Counted from the stretch's first letter, positions 33,728 through 47,010 are shown. The stretch: 64,000 bases of DNA from Ceriagrion tenellum (GCA_963169105.1 OY720639.1:53053848-53117847), one strand, 5' to 3'. Notes: generated from the sequence alone by a model not told the origin. Translations and numbers: made by a program.

Positions 33728-35576
33728 TCACTTGTTTTGTTCACAAAGTAGGTCTAGGCAAAACACATCATTCCAAATCACTGTTAGTAGGATTGTTGGG
33801 AAGTTGTCCATTGTTTTTCTGAACCCTTGAGCTGTCAAGCATGTATCAGGAGTCTGAGTTTTATTGTTAATCAAGTCATCGAGTGCATCTTTGATTTCAT
33901 TGTGGCTAGTTACTAAGGCATGAAGAGCATCAGCCATTGAAGACCACCTTGTTTTGCTCATAGAGTGTAACATCAATGTCCTGTTTTCATTCTGCTTCTT
34001 TCCCTCATTTCTCTTTTTTTACATAGCTTTTTAGAACATCCCATCTATGTGTAGATGATGAAAAAAATGTGTAGAGGTATTGTACAAAGGTGAAAAAAAC
34101 TACTGCTTCTGCACAGGCTTTTTCGGCTGCATAGAGACCTACGAAATTCAGTGAGTGGGCAGCACACGGTACATAGTCAGCAAGTTCATTTTTGCTTCTT
34201 ATTCTTGATTTCAAACCAGTATACATAGCCGACATATTTGATGCATTGTTGTAACTTTGCCCGCGGCAGTTCCCGACATCTAGTTTCAGTTCATCAAGCA
34301 AGGAAAGAGTAGCCTCTTCAAGCCCTTCAGCTTTGTGTGAGACGCCTGGCAACAGTCTTATAAGACGTTCACAGGCACTGGCATCTGACAGTGACGCATA
34401 CCGCAGCACAACCGCCAATTGGTCATTGGGTGATGTGTCTGGAGTAGAATCAATGATAAGAGAGAAATAGCAAGCTTCTTTGATTTCTTTGATAATTTCA
34501 TGGAGTACTTGGTTGCTCATAATAGAGATAAAGTTACTAGAAATATCAGATGACAAGTAAGATACAATACCTTTGCCTTTATTGCCATAGGTAGCCAAAT
34601 GTTGAGATAAGAATGGGTCAAACTCATTAATAAGTTCAAGGCATCCAAGGAAAAGACCATTAGATGTAGAACCCAGTTGTTGCTTATCACCACGAAACGG
34701 AAGACCCCTGACTGCCAAAAATTTTACAACACTTACTACTCTAGTTAGCACATCTCTCATATACTTGACTTCTTTTTCATGTTGTGTTAGCATTAGAGAT
34801 TTGAGTGAACTGGCCTTTTTTTCTTGAGATAAACTTAAGGACATTTACACGATGATCATTTGATTGTTTGTGCAGCTTGGCTAACTCAAAAGAATGCTTC
34901 CAATTATTGAAACCTTCGGAAAAAGACGAATGTTTATTTTCAGGTTGGAAAAGAAGGCAAGGTACGCAAAATACACAGCCTGTAGATTTTGAGTACAACA
35001 GCCAGTTCCTTTTCAAAACCTCACCATTTGGAAACAGACCAGAAAATAAATTAACAGAAAGCCTGCGAGTGGTTTTAACATCTTTATAACAACGTTCAGA
35101 TTTTGAAAAATCTACCGTTAAGTCTTGTTTACTGTTTTTTACTTTTTGCATATGCTCATCATTTTTTATGTTCTATGTAGCTGGGTCATCTAGATGAAAA
35201 TCAAAGTTTTTGTCAATTTTGTTTTTTACAATATCAATATTAGGCTCTTGTCCTGGAGAGATTGAATCTGTGCAAGGCAATGTTATGTTAGGGTCAATCA
35301 CGCCAGATGAGGATGGTTGTTGAACATTTTCTTGTAAGTTGATGTCTGAGTCTGAAGTTGAACTACTTGAGGGAGGTGGAAAAACAGTATTTTATAAATT
35401 TATTTCTGGGCCTATTAGCTCAACATGGTCTGATGGGTTTTGTTGGGTTGATTCGGGGAGAGTAGTAATAAACCTATTAATTCTAGGTACCTTTTTAGAA
35501 AATTCTCCTCTTGTATCTGTTTCTGAGCAGTGCGCTTACAAAATTCAGTGCCACCAGGTTTTTTCTTGTCAGCCAT
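33728..35576 (-). pseudogene. hAT-family transposase (TTF-type zinc finger, DUF4371), broken
   Basis: A likely start at 35576 reads MADKKKPGGTEF, the usual N-terminus of this group. After frame breaks, 35151-34777 carries a TTF-type zinc-finger segment (LFPNGEVLKRNWLLYSKSTG, VFCVPCLLFQ, FNNWKHSFELAKLHKQSNDH). 34844-34005 (279 codons) is the DUF4371/RNase-H-like core: FLAVRGLPFRGDKQQLGSTS, YFSLIIDSTPDTS (first Asp), GQSYNNASNMSAMYTGLKSR and CAAHSLNFVG. 33976-33728 continues with SKTRWSSMADALHAL. A clear C-terminal dimerisation domain was not found. Related proteins are often annotated ZMYM1-like. Terminal inverted repeats were not identified. Confidence 0.82.
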
Positions 35577-35589
35577 AGTAAACACAATG

Positions 35590-38180
35590 CTAACTCATTA
35601 CTATTGTAGTCCAAACCCCAACCACTACAAATATTATAAACCATAAACAGTATTGCGTATCACAACTGGAAATGACAGCAGTTTGCAGAATACTGAGAAA
35701 AGGATACAAAGTGAAATATTGACAAACGACTGGCAAGATGCTTTGACAAACAGACACTGAGCTACTGAGGCAGAGACAGAGACAGGTTGCTGTGTGGGAT
35801 GATGCATGGCAGGGCGGGCGGACCCGAAGTGGGTGGGGGAGGGGTGGAGTGGCGATAGAGGCGATTACAGTAGTACGCCTGCGCTCTCTCAACAGCTCCA
35901 TGGTCAAACTCTGTAGTGGTGGCAACTCTGTTGACGTCACTCGACAGTACACCCTTAACGAAAATAACACACTTTGGTTTACTGTGCGTTAACCTCTTAT
36001 TGGCGTTTCATTTTTTTTCTACCTCACTTTTGTCATCTGGTAATTAACTTGTTTGAGACCAATCTTCTCTTGCACCCACCCTTGCACTCCTGGACAAGTG
36101 CCCATTTTGCCCAGTTTTAGAATTGGGCCTGTATCCCAGTATGACTGGTCCATCTCCTCATCTGGTCTCGAAATATTGCGTCTGAGTTTCGGAAAGTATA
36201 TATGTATTTTGGTGTGCAATACTTTAACGAATTATTAGTGTTTCATCTGCATGGAAGTTTGTGCCAACTCAGATAATCTGCCTATGAAGTCGACGCTCTA
36301 GTGATGATGGAGTACTTATAATGAGATGCGACATGTAGACATAGTCGGAATTTCAAACTGTTAAATCACTTCGTTAATTATTTACTGTGATTTTCCCGAT
36401 AAATTAATATATTATATGTTTGAAATTTCTATTGCAGTACTTCGACATTATTAGAAATGTGATCTTTTCGAAAAGTTCGATTGTGAAATTTTATTGCAGT
36501 TCCATGAGGAAGTATGACATCGATAGTGTATTAGGACGCGTTCGATAGCAAATATTGAAAAATGTATGCACAGTGAAGTGCGAAATATTTTCGGAACATA
36601 AAGTAACGGCAAAAAATTGTGAGTCTAGCCTTATGATCAACGAAGTCTCACGAGGAGACATCGCGAGACCTACGGTGAGGTGAGGTGACGCCAAAGATTT
36701 AATTTTTTTGCGCCTGGGGATAGATGTAGAAAAAGGGTCACTGCTTTTTCTCCCATGGGCCCGGGTTCGCGAGAAAATTGTGGGTCTTCAATTCGTCGCA
36801 TTAAGACATGTTCACACGATGCATGTCCTTGCAAGTATATACGTTGATAGATAGATGCATGGACAAATTATCCTTATCATAACAGGAGCTTTTTTATGTC
36901 CACGAGTTCATGCATTGGAGTAATTTTTGGTGTATATACGATGCAATTTTAATGGTGACTGTTGACGCATCTGCTTATGCGTAATTAAGAACAGTTTTAC
37001 GCTCGTAACATAATTATTTGCCGTGGTGGTGTAGGTAAAGGCATTGGGTGCTCAGGACTCCAGTGTAGTACAGGATCGTGGCCATACTGCGTAATTTATT
37101 TTTCGGTTTAATATGTTTCAGAAATAAAGTAGAATTCCCAATCACGAACAGGTACAACCGTCACTGCATCATTTTTAACTTTCTAACTATTACTTGGATC
37201 TTCAACTAACCCTTCAAAGAGAGAACAACTAGTAGAAAATTTTGGGATTCTATAGTTCGCCTAGATTTACACTTAATAGGCGGAAGGTGTGTCGTTGGCC
37301 GCACATTTTGTAATCCGAGGATACATTTTAGGGAAGAGAGAGAGCTCCGATCGGTCATGAGTCTATTTGAAGAGTGTTAACAATAGACAAAGATGTAATT
37401 TTTATGCTAAAGCGACGTATTCACTGTGAATTTCCTAGCAATTATACTCGAATGCTGATATTTTTTAATCAACTTTTCGCTCACCGTGAAGACTTTTCTG
37501 ACGTGAGAGAGTTAATAACAGGGTATGTAAAAGCAGAGGTTTGTGAAGAGGTTCATTTAAAACGGCGTATTTAATGTAAGCGAAGCGTGGATCGAAGGAT
37601 CATGGAGTGTTTTCCTTGCACAATCAACCAACGCGGTTGAAAACCCGGAAGACCTTAATGTTCGACAACTAATATTTTCCACCAAACATGTACGGAGGAG
37701 TTGCATACCCCTCCCATTTCTCTTACAGCCTGAAAAGTATGAATCATTTGTGATTAAATGTTTGCTCCTCTAAATAGTTGATCAACTTAACAAAATATAA
37801 TCAGACACTTTTCGCTTCAAACACCACTTATTGGCTGACCGAACATTCCGCTGATTTCTTAACTTCGTTTCAAACTTGTATTCCAAAGTACGTTGGGTAT
37901 GTACTATAAGCTCCATGGACTTCAGTATGGTATGTAGCAATTTGTAACGAGGATGGGACTTTTGGGTGCGTGTTAAGGGCAGGGATGTTCGGTTATTGTG
38001 TTGTTGAGTTACGGATAATGTAGAAATATCCTTGTGTGTGTTAGGGTAAGGGCAAATGGACTATAAAGGCAGCTGATTCTGAATAAGGGTGACAGTCTCA
38101 CGCGAGATATAGTTAATGGCCTATATGTTCTTCAAATGAATTAGTAGTTTTCCTAAAAAAATTCACATTTTACGTCTCGT
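35590..38180. other. Non-coding stretch between the hAT relic and the TTCATAGTC repeats
   Basis: A G-rich patch lies at about 35810-35860. Short open frames at 36053-36238 and 37374-37574 match no family I know. No structure was resolved. Confidence 0.35.
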
Positions 38181-38184
38181 CTAA

Positions 38185-38420
38185 GGCCGGTATTCATAGT
38201 CCTCAATAATTACAGATTCGTTTCAATCTATGATTATATCTCTAATTACTAATTACTGTTTTCTATTCATAGTCGTTAAAGAATCAGTGATTCATCAATC
38301 GTTGATTCTTGAAGCAGAGATTCATCAATCTGTAATTAATATGTATTCATAGTCGTCAAATGATCATTGTTTATAATTCTAGTGTTCATAGTCAAGGAAA
38401 CTGTAATTATTTGGCCAAAT
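38185..38420. repeat. Degenerate repeat cluster with TTCATAGTC core
   Basis: ttcatagtc occurs at 38193, 38266, 38346 and 38385, and gattcatcaatc-like words lie between. The opening ggccggtattcatagtc looks like an end seen on repetitive elements in other insects, from memory. No coding sequence. Confidence 0.5.
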
Positions 38421-38479
38421 AATCACCGATTCGTGAATTATAAGCTCTCGACCGTAATTAATTAGTTTTTCTTTGTTGG

Positions 38480-40230
38480 ATGACGGTAGTTCTGTGATTG
38501 TTTGCGATATATTTGTGTCTTTACGTTCCAACTGTAAAATTTTATACGGTGCTAAAGGCATAGAATACGCAATATGACCGTCTTGAATTGATTTGGATTA
38601 TTGATTACCTTGAATTGATTAGGATTGCCGTGCAATGGAATTACGTTCGGATATATTGGCGTATGTGATTGCCGATGACGATGTACCTGCGAATCACTAA
38701 AGGCTGCGAAAAACACACATTAGGGATTCAACAATTCCACTGAATTATTACTCACAAGGGGAGACTATGTACCCTGACTCGCCTATTTGAATGCCGTATT
38801 TTCTATGTCGTGCACGAGGTCAAAGGCTAGTCCGCCTTGGACTTCGTCAAACGTATCCTAGTTGTATTGTAATTAATCAGTCTATAATCAGCAATATTCG
38901 CCCTTAGTATAAAAAAGCTGGGAAAGTTTACCCTTGCTAGGTTGGTCCGGAGCATCACAGCGCCCGCCTCAATCGCCTTCAAAGCCACTCTTCTTATGAC
39001 TATAATTATCGCTCGCGTTTGTTAGTGGATCAGCTGGTGTAGTGGTTTGAGCCACGAATTCGTACGTAAAGGTTAGGTAGGTCGAGCCAGGTAGGTGGTG
39101 GCAGCCATTTTTTTCCTTCATATTCACGACCGGAAAGAAATTTTTCCTCCGAGTTACATATCATATCATAGGACTTCACCTCGTTTTGTTTCTCGTGATA
39201 CTTTCCAAAAAATTCGTACTCAAGTTGGAATCTTTAATGGCAAATGGCCTCACTGGGGTCTGGTGATGGACCGCTTCTGTTATACGTCAATCTCTGTCCC
39301 AATCTGATAACATTACGCCGTCCAACATTATTTTCTATTTCTTACGTGGAGTACAAATGCTCTGTTTATGGAACAATCGGAGGTGAACCTTATTCACAGA
39401 TGTGCTATGCGTTCCGTTCCAATGCATTCGCGCAAATATTATTATATCTACTTGTGGTATTTGAACGTCATTTCTGTTCAGTAGCCATCAGTAAGCATTT
39501 AAATTAAAGATCGCAACACATTGAGCGGTGTTTACTCGATGCATATCTCCGCGCGTGTTGAAGCGTGAACGTATTCACCATTGACATTTTCGGGGGTCGC
39601 GAGGTTGCGGTATGAGCATGGAAGTTCCATGGTATGAGCTCCTTCGGGGTGATCCTACTGATTCCTGTCTCCCTCTCGACCTGGGTCGTCGGTGTCCGGT
39701 ACCAGTAGAACTACCTAGGGAACAATGAATTGCTAGGGACGAAGTGAGCAAAAAAATTGAATAATTTTTAAAAATTGAAATAATATGATGAATGAATAAA
39801 TGAGGTGGCGAGAGAGAAAAGTATCGCCTTTCAATTACTATCAACAATAATAAAATCAAAATTTATCATCATGTAAACATGAAACTTAAGTAAAACATGA
39901 AAGCGCGGCCGTGAAAGAGCCCGTGCTCTATTTTGTTGCATTGATTCATAAATCTGTACAGCCACGTAAGTGCGCGAGTACATGCATATTGTAATCACTC
40001 CTTCCACTCGTTGTGAGGAATACGACCATGCAGATCGCCAAAATTTGCTTCACGTTTTATCAACTTCCAAGACTCACTTCAAGATAGCTGGCGTGTATCA
40101 ATTATTCAAAAATTAGAGATCGCACCTCAGGAGTCCCATTTCTTTATGCTAAGCCTGCTCTCAAAGTATCAACCAGGTCTCCGGTCCAGACCAAGCTTCC
40201 AAATAATTTTTAGTCGAAAATGTAATCGCG
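38480..40230. other. Non-coding stretch, no gene recognised
   Basis: Mixed-composition sequence. Open frames at 39095-39507 show no family features. Confidence 0.35.
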
Positions 40231-40236
40231 TGAATT

Positions 40237-40760
40237 TTGGCTCTCAACGCAAAGCCGCAGGGTGAATGGGTGTTCGACGGGTCGGAAGCGGGAGTCGGTC
40301 GACTGCGCCACAGACGTTGCGACGCCAAAGAAATCGGGGTGGTCGGCGGTTGGATGGTGTGCAAGGACCGACCACACGTCCGACGGTTCTGTTTTCGTCG
40401 GGAGATAGAAGGTGCTTTCGCTTTAGAAGGGCGATCGAAAATCGATCTTGCTTTGTTCGGCTCTCCTCAGAGCGGAGAGCCACCGATAACCGGCGATAGA
40501 CGGCTATTCCGCTAAATTGAAAGCACCGCGGCGTGGTGATTGTCGTCTATCACCGGCTATAGCCGCAAATCAAAACCACCCAGAGTCCCTCCAACCGTCG
40601 TCCCCGACAGTTGGTCGGAACGTGTGTAGCGGCTTTAAACAAGATCACAGACCACCTCTAGTCAGTGGCGTGCTTACTAAGTGTTACGGGCGACAGGTGG
40701 TGGCTATTAAGCGGCAAGAAGGGCTTGACTCCATCTCGAGAAGTAACTGATTTGGAGCTT
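40237..40760. other. CpG-rich island-like segment
   Basis: About 520 bases are rich in CG dinucleotides in otherwise AT-rich, CpG-poor DNA, and six overlapping ORFs reflect the lack of AT-rich stops. Short inverted words (ccggcgatagacggc near 40490 and gtctatcaccggc near 40543) suggest a foldback. Composition unlike both sides suggests either an unmethylated regulatory island or a transposon of other origin. It is not recognised as rDNA. Confidence 0.4.
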
Positions 40761-41049
40761 ATAGCAGCGTGCGGCCGGACTCAAGACTAGGGTTGCACCG
40801 ATAAGCAAAATGGCAGATTACCGATTAAACGGGCAAGCATTATCGGCCGATTATTAGCAACCTACAGTTAAATGCCAGGCAGCCAAATTTTTGGCCTCCC
40901 TCGCTCCCGCCACATACCGTTTCCTTACTATTCTATCTATATATATCTAATGCATCCTTAGACGGTGTATTGAGGGAGCCGAACTTCATGAAACAATATT
41001 CAAGTTAATTTAAACCTTTTTCAACGCATTAAAATAAAGACTCAGTGTT

Positions 41050-41270
41050 TCAACCTGAAGGTTAGTGTGGATAGGTGAGGGTAGGGCTCACCCCAGACTA
41101 AGCCATAGGCATGTGAATTTCATACATTCAGGGTGGGCTAGTTCATTTCCCTGGGCCACCTCGCATTTCGAGAATTTCTTTGGGGGTGTTCGAAGGCTTC
41201 ACCTGGATTTGAATCCGAGGCCCTCTGATCAGTAGCAAAGCACTCTACCCACTAGGCCATCACGCTCCCA
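41050..41270 (-). mobile_element. tRNA-derived SINE
   Basis: On the minus strand from about 41268 a tRNA-like head reads gggagcgtgatggcctagtg, with a box A-like tggcctagtggg and a box B ggattcaaatcc spaced as in tRNAs. It is followed by about 140 bases of non-tRNA body with gtctggggtgagccctac. It lacks a clean acceptor-stem match and is followed by body sequence, so it is a SINE and not a tRNA gene. No target duplication was confirmed. Confidence 0.65.
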
Positions 41271-41279
41271 AAAATTAAG

Positions 41280-42670
41280 AAACACATAAAAGAATAACAT
41301 TTATCAACAAGGATTGTTTTTCATTCGTTTAACCTTTATTTCTGTGGTAGAATACCAAAAAACAGGAGAATTGCCTCTAAATTGACAATTTGAGCCTGAA
41401 ATGTTGAAACATGATTCGGCAGGGTCAAATATTGTGAAACCAAGCTGAAATTTTCTATGGCTCGTTTACTTATGAAATTGCACTAGGAAATGCATCCGCC
41501 CCCTCAACTTTCTAAAATTTTTTTTGGCTACCCTAATGGTGGGGACAGACGTCTGGGGGATGCAGGTGTCTAGAGGGGGAGGACAGGCATCCGGAGGATG
41601 ACTCCAACGGGTGCTAGTTACTGCAAGGTCGCCACCCTGAAAAGGTGATCGCTTGCCCAGTCACGCGTTTACAGGAGTGAAATAATTGTCTATAAAACAA
41701 TGTATTTTATTCCTTTGTTTATTTCCACTTTTTCTTTTTTAATTATTTCTATTTATTTGATATCTATATTTATCTGTGTGTTTATTAGGCTGTGTTTAGC
41801 TAGGAATATCCATATTATTTGAAAAACGTGAAAAATATCACTTTGGCTCTTATATAAACTGCGATAATATAGCCGGGAAATTTTTAAAAAATTTAGCCTT
41901 GAAAACCTGGAATTATGCTTGAATTTTTTATTGTGACTTTTGTGGACACCCTGTTAAGAGTAGTCAAATGGCACAGGTGTCCTACATGAAAAAGTAAATG
42001 ATGTTGCGCGATGTGGTTGTGATGTCAATGGAAATGGTTGAGTGAGCAGGTGAACTCTCGCAGTAGTGAGTGGAGGAAAAGATCAGGGGAAAAATAGAAT
42101 GTAGCATGTAGGAAAAGGTGGACAGATATTATTATTGACGAGAGGTTAGGAATCCACCACTAATACACTAGTAAAGATAAGTAATAGATGAACAAATTAA
42201 TAAGGTAGTAAACTATATTAAGCACTTCCAAAGAAAGACAGCGGAAGGTAAGGTGATGAACACAATTGATTAATACAATAATTTAAGGATAAATTGAAAG
42301 AAAATGCTAGGAGTGTTTACTTATCTGGTTCACTTCTCCGTGACGGCACACCAGAAGCTAAGAGGACAGACTGGGTTGCTGGTTATCCGGATTCACACAC
42401 ACACAATAATAATGCTAAAATACCGATAGATATACTAGAAATCACTAAATACAGCCACAATCACTGCTAACACAATACTAAGGGTCGAAGCTTTTAGGCA
42501 CTTAAAACACACTGAAGGTCAGTGACCTCACCCTTCCGGTGCCGGGAGCGCAGAGCTGGCACAAACTCACCCTTCGAGAGCAGGTGCAAGAATGATGCCA
42601 TTGAACAAAACAGAGTTCTTAAAACTCGAATATGAATTTGCTGATAAACTTAAGATAAAACATAGGTTAA
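41280..42670. other. Non-coding stretch, no gene recognised
   Basis: AT-rich sequence without family features apart from a short CA run near 42390-42405. Confidence 0.35.
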
Positions 42671-42679
42671 ATAAAACAA

Positions 42680-43896
42680 AAAAAAATGGCCGGCAAGAAT
42701 TTTTACCATGATTGTATGACAAGACATGCAGATCTTCGGCTTAGGACAGGGGAGTCGACAAGTTTGCAGAGAGTAGCAGGCTTCATGAAGAAGCAAGTTG
42801 ATAGATTTTACATTATTCTTACCATTCTCATAGCTAAGTACAACTTTGGCCCTTCATAGAACTGCAATGCAGATGAAACAGGTGTTTCTAGTGTCCACAC
42901 CAACAGACTGAAAGTGATGTCAGTAAAAGGCAAGAAGCAGGTAGTAAGATTGACTTCTGCCGAAAGAGGAAGAAATGTAACAATTCTACCATCCATCAGT
43001 GCCACTGGAGACGTCTTTTTACTACCTTTGTTTGTCTTCCCATGAGTGAGAATAGACAATGAGCTTAAGAAAGACGCAACTGCAGGAAGTATTCTCAACG
43101 GCCAGCCAAGCGGTTGGATTACGAAGGATAGTTTCCTCAAGTGGCTTAATCTGTTTGTGGAAAGAGTAAACTTAACTGAAAAAGAACCTGCCCTTCTCAT
43201 ACTGGACGGCCATGTAAGCCATAAGGACCTGGAAGTAATAACTTTTGCGGAAGATCACCACATCCATATGCTGAGCCTTCCACCTGTGCGGCTTCTAACA
43301 GGCTTCAGCTCCGTGACAGAACTGTGATGAAGCCTTTTGCAAATGCCTATAATGAGGCATGTTCTTTGCGGATGCGTCAATATCCCAACAACAAGATCTC
43401 TTTGAAAGATATTTCTGGATTGGTGGGTGCGACCCTCTAAAAAATTTGCAGGATGGAGTTGGTGATGTCAGGCTTCGCTTGAACTGGTATTTTTCCTCTG
43501 AATCCAAATGTTTTCAGTGATTTAGATTTTGCTCCTTCAACTAACAACAGTCTTGATGCAGCACATCTGGATGTGTCCAACAATCCTCCTCCATCTGGGC
43601 CCTCATCTTTCAAGCCCTTACCTGCCATCCCGCCTACCAGGATCTTACCTGGACCCACCATGACACCCGAGCCATCTCCTGCCGGGCCTTTACCTGTATC
43701 TTCCCCTGCCATGACTTTACCTAAACCCTCTTTTGCAGAGCCAATTATTGAGCCATTGACCATTTCGATTGATGAATCCCAGAATTCTGGAAAATCTCAG
43801 TATCAAAATGCGTTGGAGTCTATTTCTCCACTGCCCAGTAGTTCCAGCACAAGATATGTTACTCGTCACAGCCGTGGAGAGAAGAGTGAAATTTGA
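42680..43896 (+). pseudogene. Pogo-like DDE transposase pseudogene
   Basis: The frame at 42680 gives LRLRTGESTSLQRVAGF and KKQVDRFY, matching the end of the CENP-B-type DNA-binding region. 42860-43040 has CNADETGVSSV (first catalytic Asp), VVRLTSAERGRNVTILPSIS and FVFP. 43046-43250 has GQPSGWITKDSFLKWL and ALLILDGHVSHK (second Asp, the usual LLLDGHxSH). After a frameshift, RLQLRDRTVMKPF, FANAYNEACSLRMR, ISLKDISGLVGA and FPLNPNVFSDLDFAPS follow, then a Pro/Ser-rich tail (PPPSGPSSFKPLPAIPPTR) to 43893. There are at least one in-frame stop (near 42856), a TGA at about 43045 and two frameshifts. The motif order is that of pogo/Tigger transposases, and it is clearly dead. Confidence 0.82.
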
Positions 43897-45362
43897 ACTT
43901 CCACTCCATTCAAAACACAATTTGAAGTAAAGAAAATGGAGAATGAAGAGAAACTTCTAGAAAAAGAAGAAAAAAGCTCTATCATTAACTGGAATCAAAT
44001 AAATACAACATGACATTTCATTTCACGTGGAATGAATATGGTGCATATAGAGCTTCGGAGTGCATGAAAACGAAGTTGAGTGAGAAATGACACAACTTCA
44101 AAAGTCTATCCTCGATACTGACACATCAACACCAGCTTAACTCCTACCTGAAACACTAGATCTACTTCCAACTTCAACTGAACTTTTACTGGTCAACTTC
44201 CCACGCCGGTATTGTAATATCACAGTCAGTGATAAAGAGTGTGGAATAGTTCTCACTCGCTGATTGACTTATTATTTAACATGATTTAATCTTGTCGACC
44301 TTCTTTTTATAAATTTTAATGTGAAATTGAAAAATCAGGTGGTTTAGAATGGGCGCGTGGGTTTTGTAAAATTCACGTTTTGTTTAAAGTTAGTCGAACG
44401 TTATATCCTAACAGTTTCAAAAAAGTGAGAAAAAAAGTTCGCATGGTTGGACATTATAACGTGTTTCAAACTACGTTGGTTCAAACGTTATACAAACGTT
44501 ATTCTAACGTTTGTGTGCTGGTGGGGTTACTATTTCCAATTTTTTTTGTATAAGTATGCATATACGAATACTATGCTTGATGTGTTCCATATTTGACGTT
44601 GTGTAAAACAGTTGTACAAATCCTTCTGGACAAATAAAACACAACTCAACATCCTTATACAGAACTATATGTCAGACAACCTTCCCGAGGTAATGTTTTC
44701 CTGCCGGTATTGCATCAAGAACTAATATGTAACAGTTTTGATCCCTCAGTGAGCACTCTAATGATGAGGTGGAATGCATTATGAGGAAAGACTGTATGAC
44801 AGGATCACTTTTACGTTTCTCTAGTTCTCATCAGGTACTGCGTTTTTACAGGCATCTTCAGCTGGACTCAAAACTGGTCAACTCTACATATGATGTAAGA
44901 GATCCAGCCTTTGCAACTCAGTGATATATAAGACAATGAGTATGCAACTATCACTTCACTCCTTAAGATGTCTGCTGCAGCAATAGTGAATAGTTGGGTC
45001 AAAATGTTCCTGATGCAGCAAATTTCAAAAGTCACATCAACAGCCACTAACAGCTGCAAAAGTCTACACTCTCTACAGCTCTGCAATGTGCCACTGCATT
45101 TGCATTGGTGAGAACCTCCAGAGGTTCTTCGAGTGTGGTTAAGGACCTAAGGACCTTGAGATCCTTCAACCTCAGCTACGACTCCAGTAAGGACTGCTTC
45201 ATTGTGTATACTAAACAATCCTGTCCTAAAGCTAGGACTTTCCTGAGGCTCTGCTCTTCCTAACAAACAATTCCTTATCAGCCTTCAGCACTCAGTTGGA
45301 AGTGTTCAAAACTTTCCTTTTCCTCCTGAACTCACTGGTTAGGCACCAATGGTTAGAATATT

Positions 45363-45548
45363 TCATTCATTTTTTGGGAATTTGTAGGCCTCGATTGCAT
45401 ATTTTCCTGCAGAATAGTCGGCCATATCTACAGCATTCAGCATAAACGTAGAAAATAACTTAAGAGCTGCTCCTCCCTGAGTATCCAGACGCAGTATTAC
45501 TTCAATCTCGTCTGGAATGCCAGCAAACTTGTGGTAATCTTTTGGCAA
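45363..45548 (-). other. Unassigned protein-like ORF
   Basis: 61 codons (MPKDYHKFAGIPDEIEVIL, LDTQGGAALKLFSTFML, DMADYSAGKYAIEAYKF) with balanced, globular-looking composition in AT-rich DNA. The 5' side is closed by a stop five codons upstream. It could be a transposon fragment or a terminal exon. No function is proposed. Confidence 0.3.
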
Positions 45549-46719
45549 TCGAATAAATTATCAATATTATATATTATCAATATTATTATACATAATTAAG
45601 CCAGTCTGCCATTGTTGTTTCCCAATCCACTGTTGACGTTATTCAAATACTCGCTCATCATTTCGTTTTTTAGCTATGGATCTCCACATGGGCTCATGTG
45701 TGATATATTTGCCAATGACTTGCCGCAAATTAGATGTAAGTTCATAATAAACTACCCCGAACGACTGCACTGTACTAAATATCACAAATAAAAGTATTGA
45801 TGAAACTACGATTAATGAGATTTATTGATACGCTGGGATGCTAGCATAATACATTGCTACAAGATGTCAACAAGACTCACAACTAGAAGTCACACCATAC
45901 AAGAGTGCCACCCTGAGATTGTTGCCGTCTAGGTAGCCACCTAAAATGTCATTACTGCTACAAGTTCAAATTAACTTTCTCCAACCAGAGCAAAAAGTTT
46001 ATCAAATGGCTAATTATTCTAAATTCAGTAGAGTACAGCTAATGTAATATTTTGTTCACAAGACTTAAGCTGTGAGATCTTTTTACAGTTTGTACAGGCC
46101 ATAAACAATTCATGTATACAATTTGTAAAGTTTAAATTATATGATAAATCTTATTATCTTTTTCATTGCAGTAATAATCTAAACAATTGTAAATTAATAA
46201 GGCAAAGGATTATCACAAATGAGAATTATGTTTTGCTAAATATTTAATTATACCCAAATATCAGCCTAATATTATTTTTTTAAAATTATTTCCAATACAT
46301 ACATTGTATCTGGACAAATGCATTAAATACACTCAACCTTTAACCTTTGCTCCTCTTCTCATCTTGTACTACATAACAGATACAGATTGGTAGCTAGGTA
46401 TGTAGGCCAGAATGAACATGCTAACTTAGGGTGGGGTTAGCAACTAAGACCGATCCATCTTAGTCCCTATCCACCTGAATGTGTCAACACATATTTAGAT
46501 AGCAATTTTTCACAGAAAATCCAACTTTTCATACAGAACTACTCCGTTTGAAATATTGATATATTTGAGATATTGAAATATTGGATAACATCATGGCTAT
46601 ACACAGCATATATGGATGTGAATTGGCATATACCCAGACTGTGAACACACCAAACACCAGATTTATTAAAAATAAATAATTGTAACTACCTGGATACTAA
46701 TTAAGTACACCTTTTATAT

Positions 46720-47010
46720 AATTGTATACAATCTGCACACAAATGGTATTCAACCAGTCTACAAATTGTATAGACCTTGTTTGTTTGTGAACAGATTGTA
46801 TACAATGAATTCAGATTTTATACATCCTGTGTATGGTGTGCGCAAAATCCACACATACCCGAATTCATTGGTGCAGCACACAATTTGTGTTCAGGCTGCA
46901 AACAAATTTTATAGAACTAGCTTAGAATTTCAGTAATATATAGATTGTGTGCTACTGTTTTTGTGTACCACCATTATTCTGGATTTATGCAGTGTGTGTA
47001 CAGGTTGTGC
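46720..47010. repeat. GTATACAA/CTGCACACAAAT degenerate repeat cluster
   Basis: Multiple related words such as ttgtatacaatctgcacac, gattgtatacaatg and caatttgtgttcaggctgc recur every ~20-40 bases. Similar clusters occur near 46090-46150, 50050-50190 and 57900-58165. Confidence 0.55.

Noticed and set aside
38285..38335. CRISPR-like direct repeats (gattcatcaatc)
   Set aside because: Only two imperfect short copies in a eukaryotic AT-rich repeat; no array structure.
41190..41268. A functional tRNA gene on the minus strand
   Set aside because: Box A and box B are present but no clean acceptor or anticodon stem pairing was found, and SINE-like body sequence follows.
42808..43200. 130-codon minus ORF
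   Set aside because: Antisense shadow of the pogo-like transposase motifs, which read clearly on the + strand.
44395..44510. AACGTT palindrome cluster as a regulatory array
   Set aside because: A handful of short palindromes in AT-rich DNA without regular spacing; not distinguishable from repeat decay.
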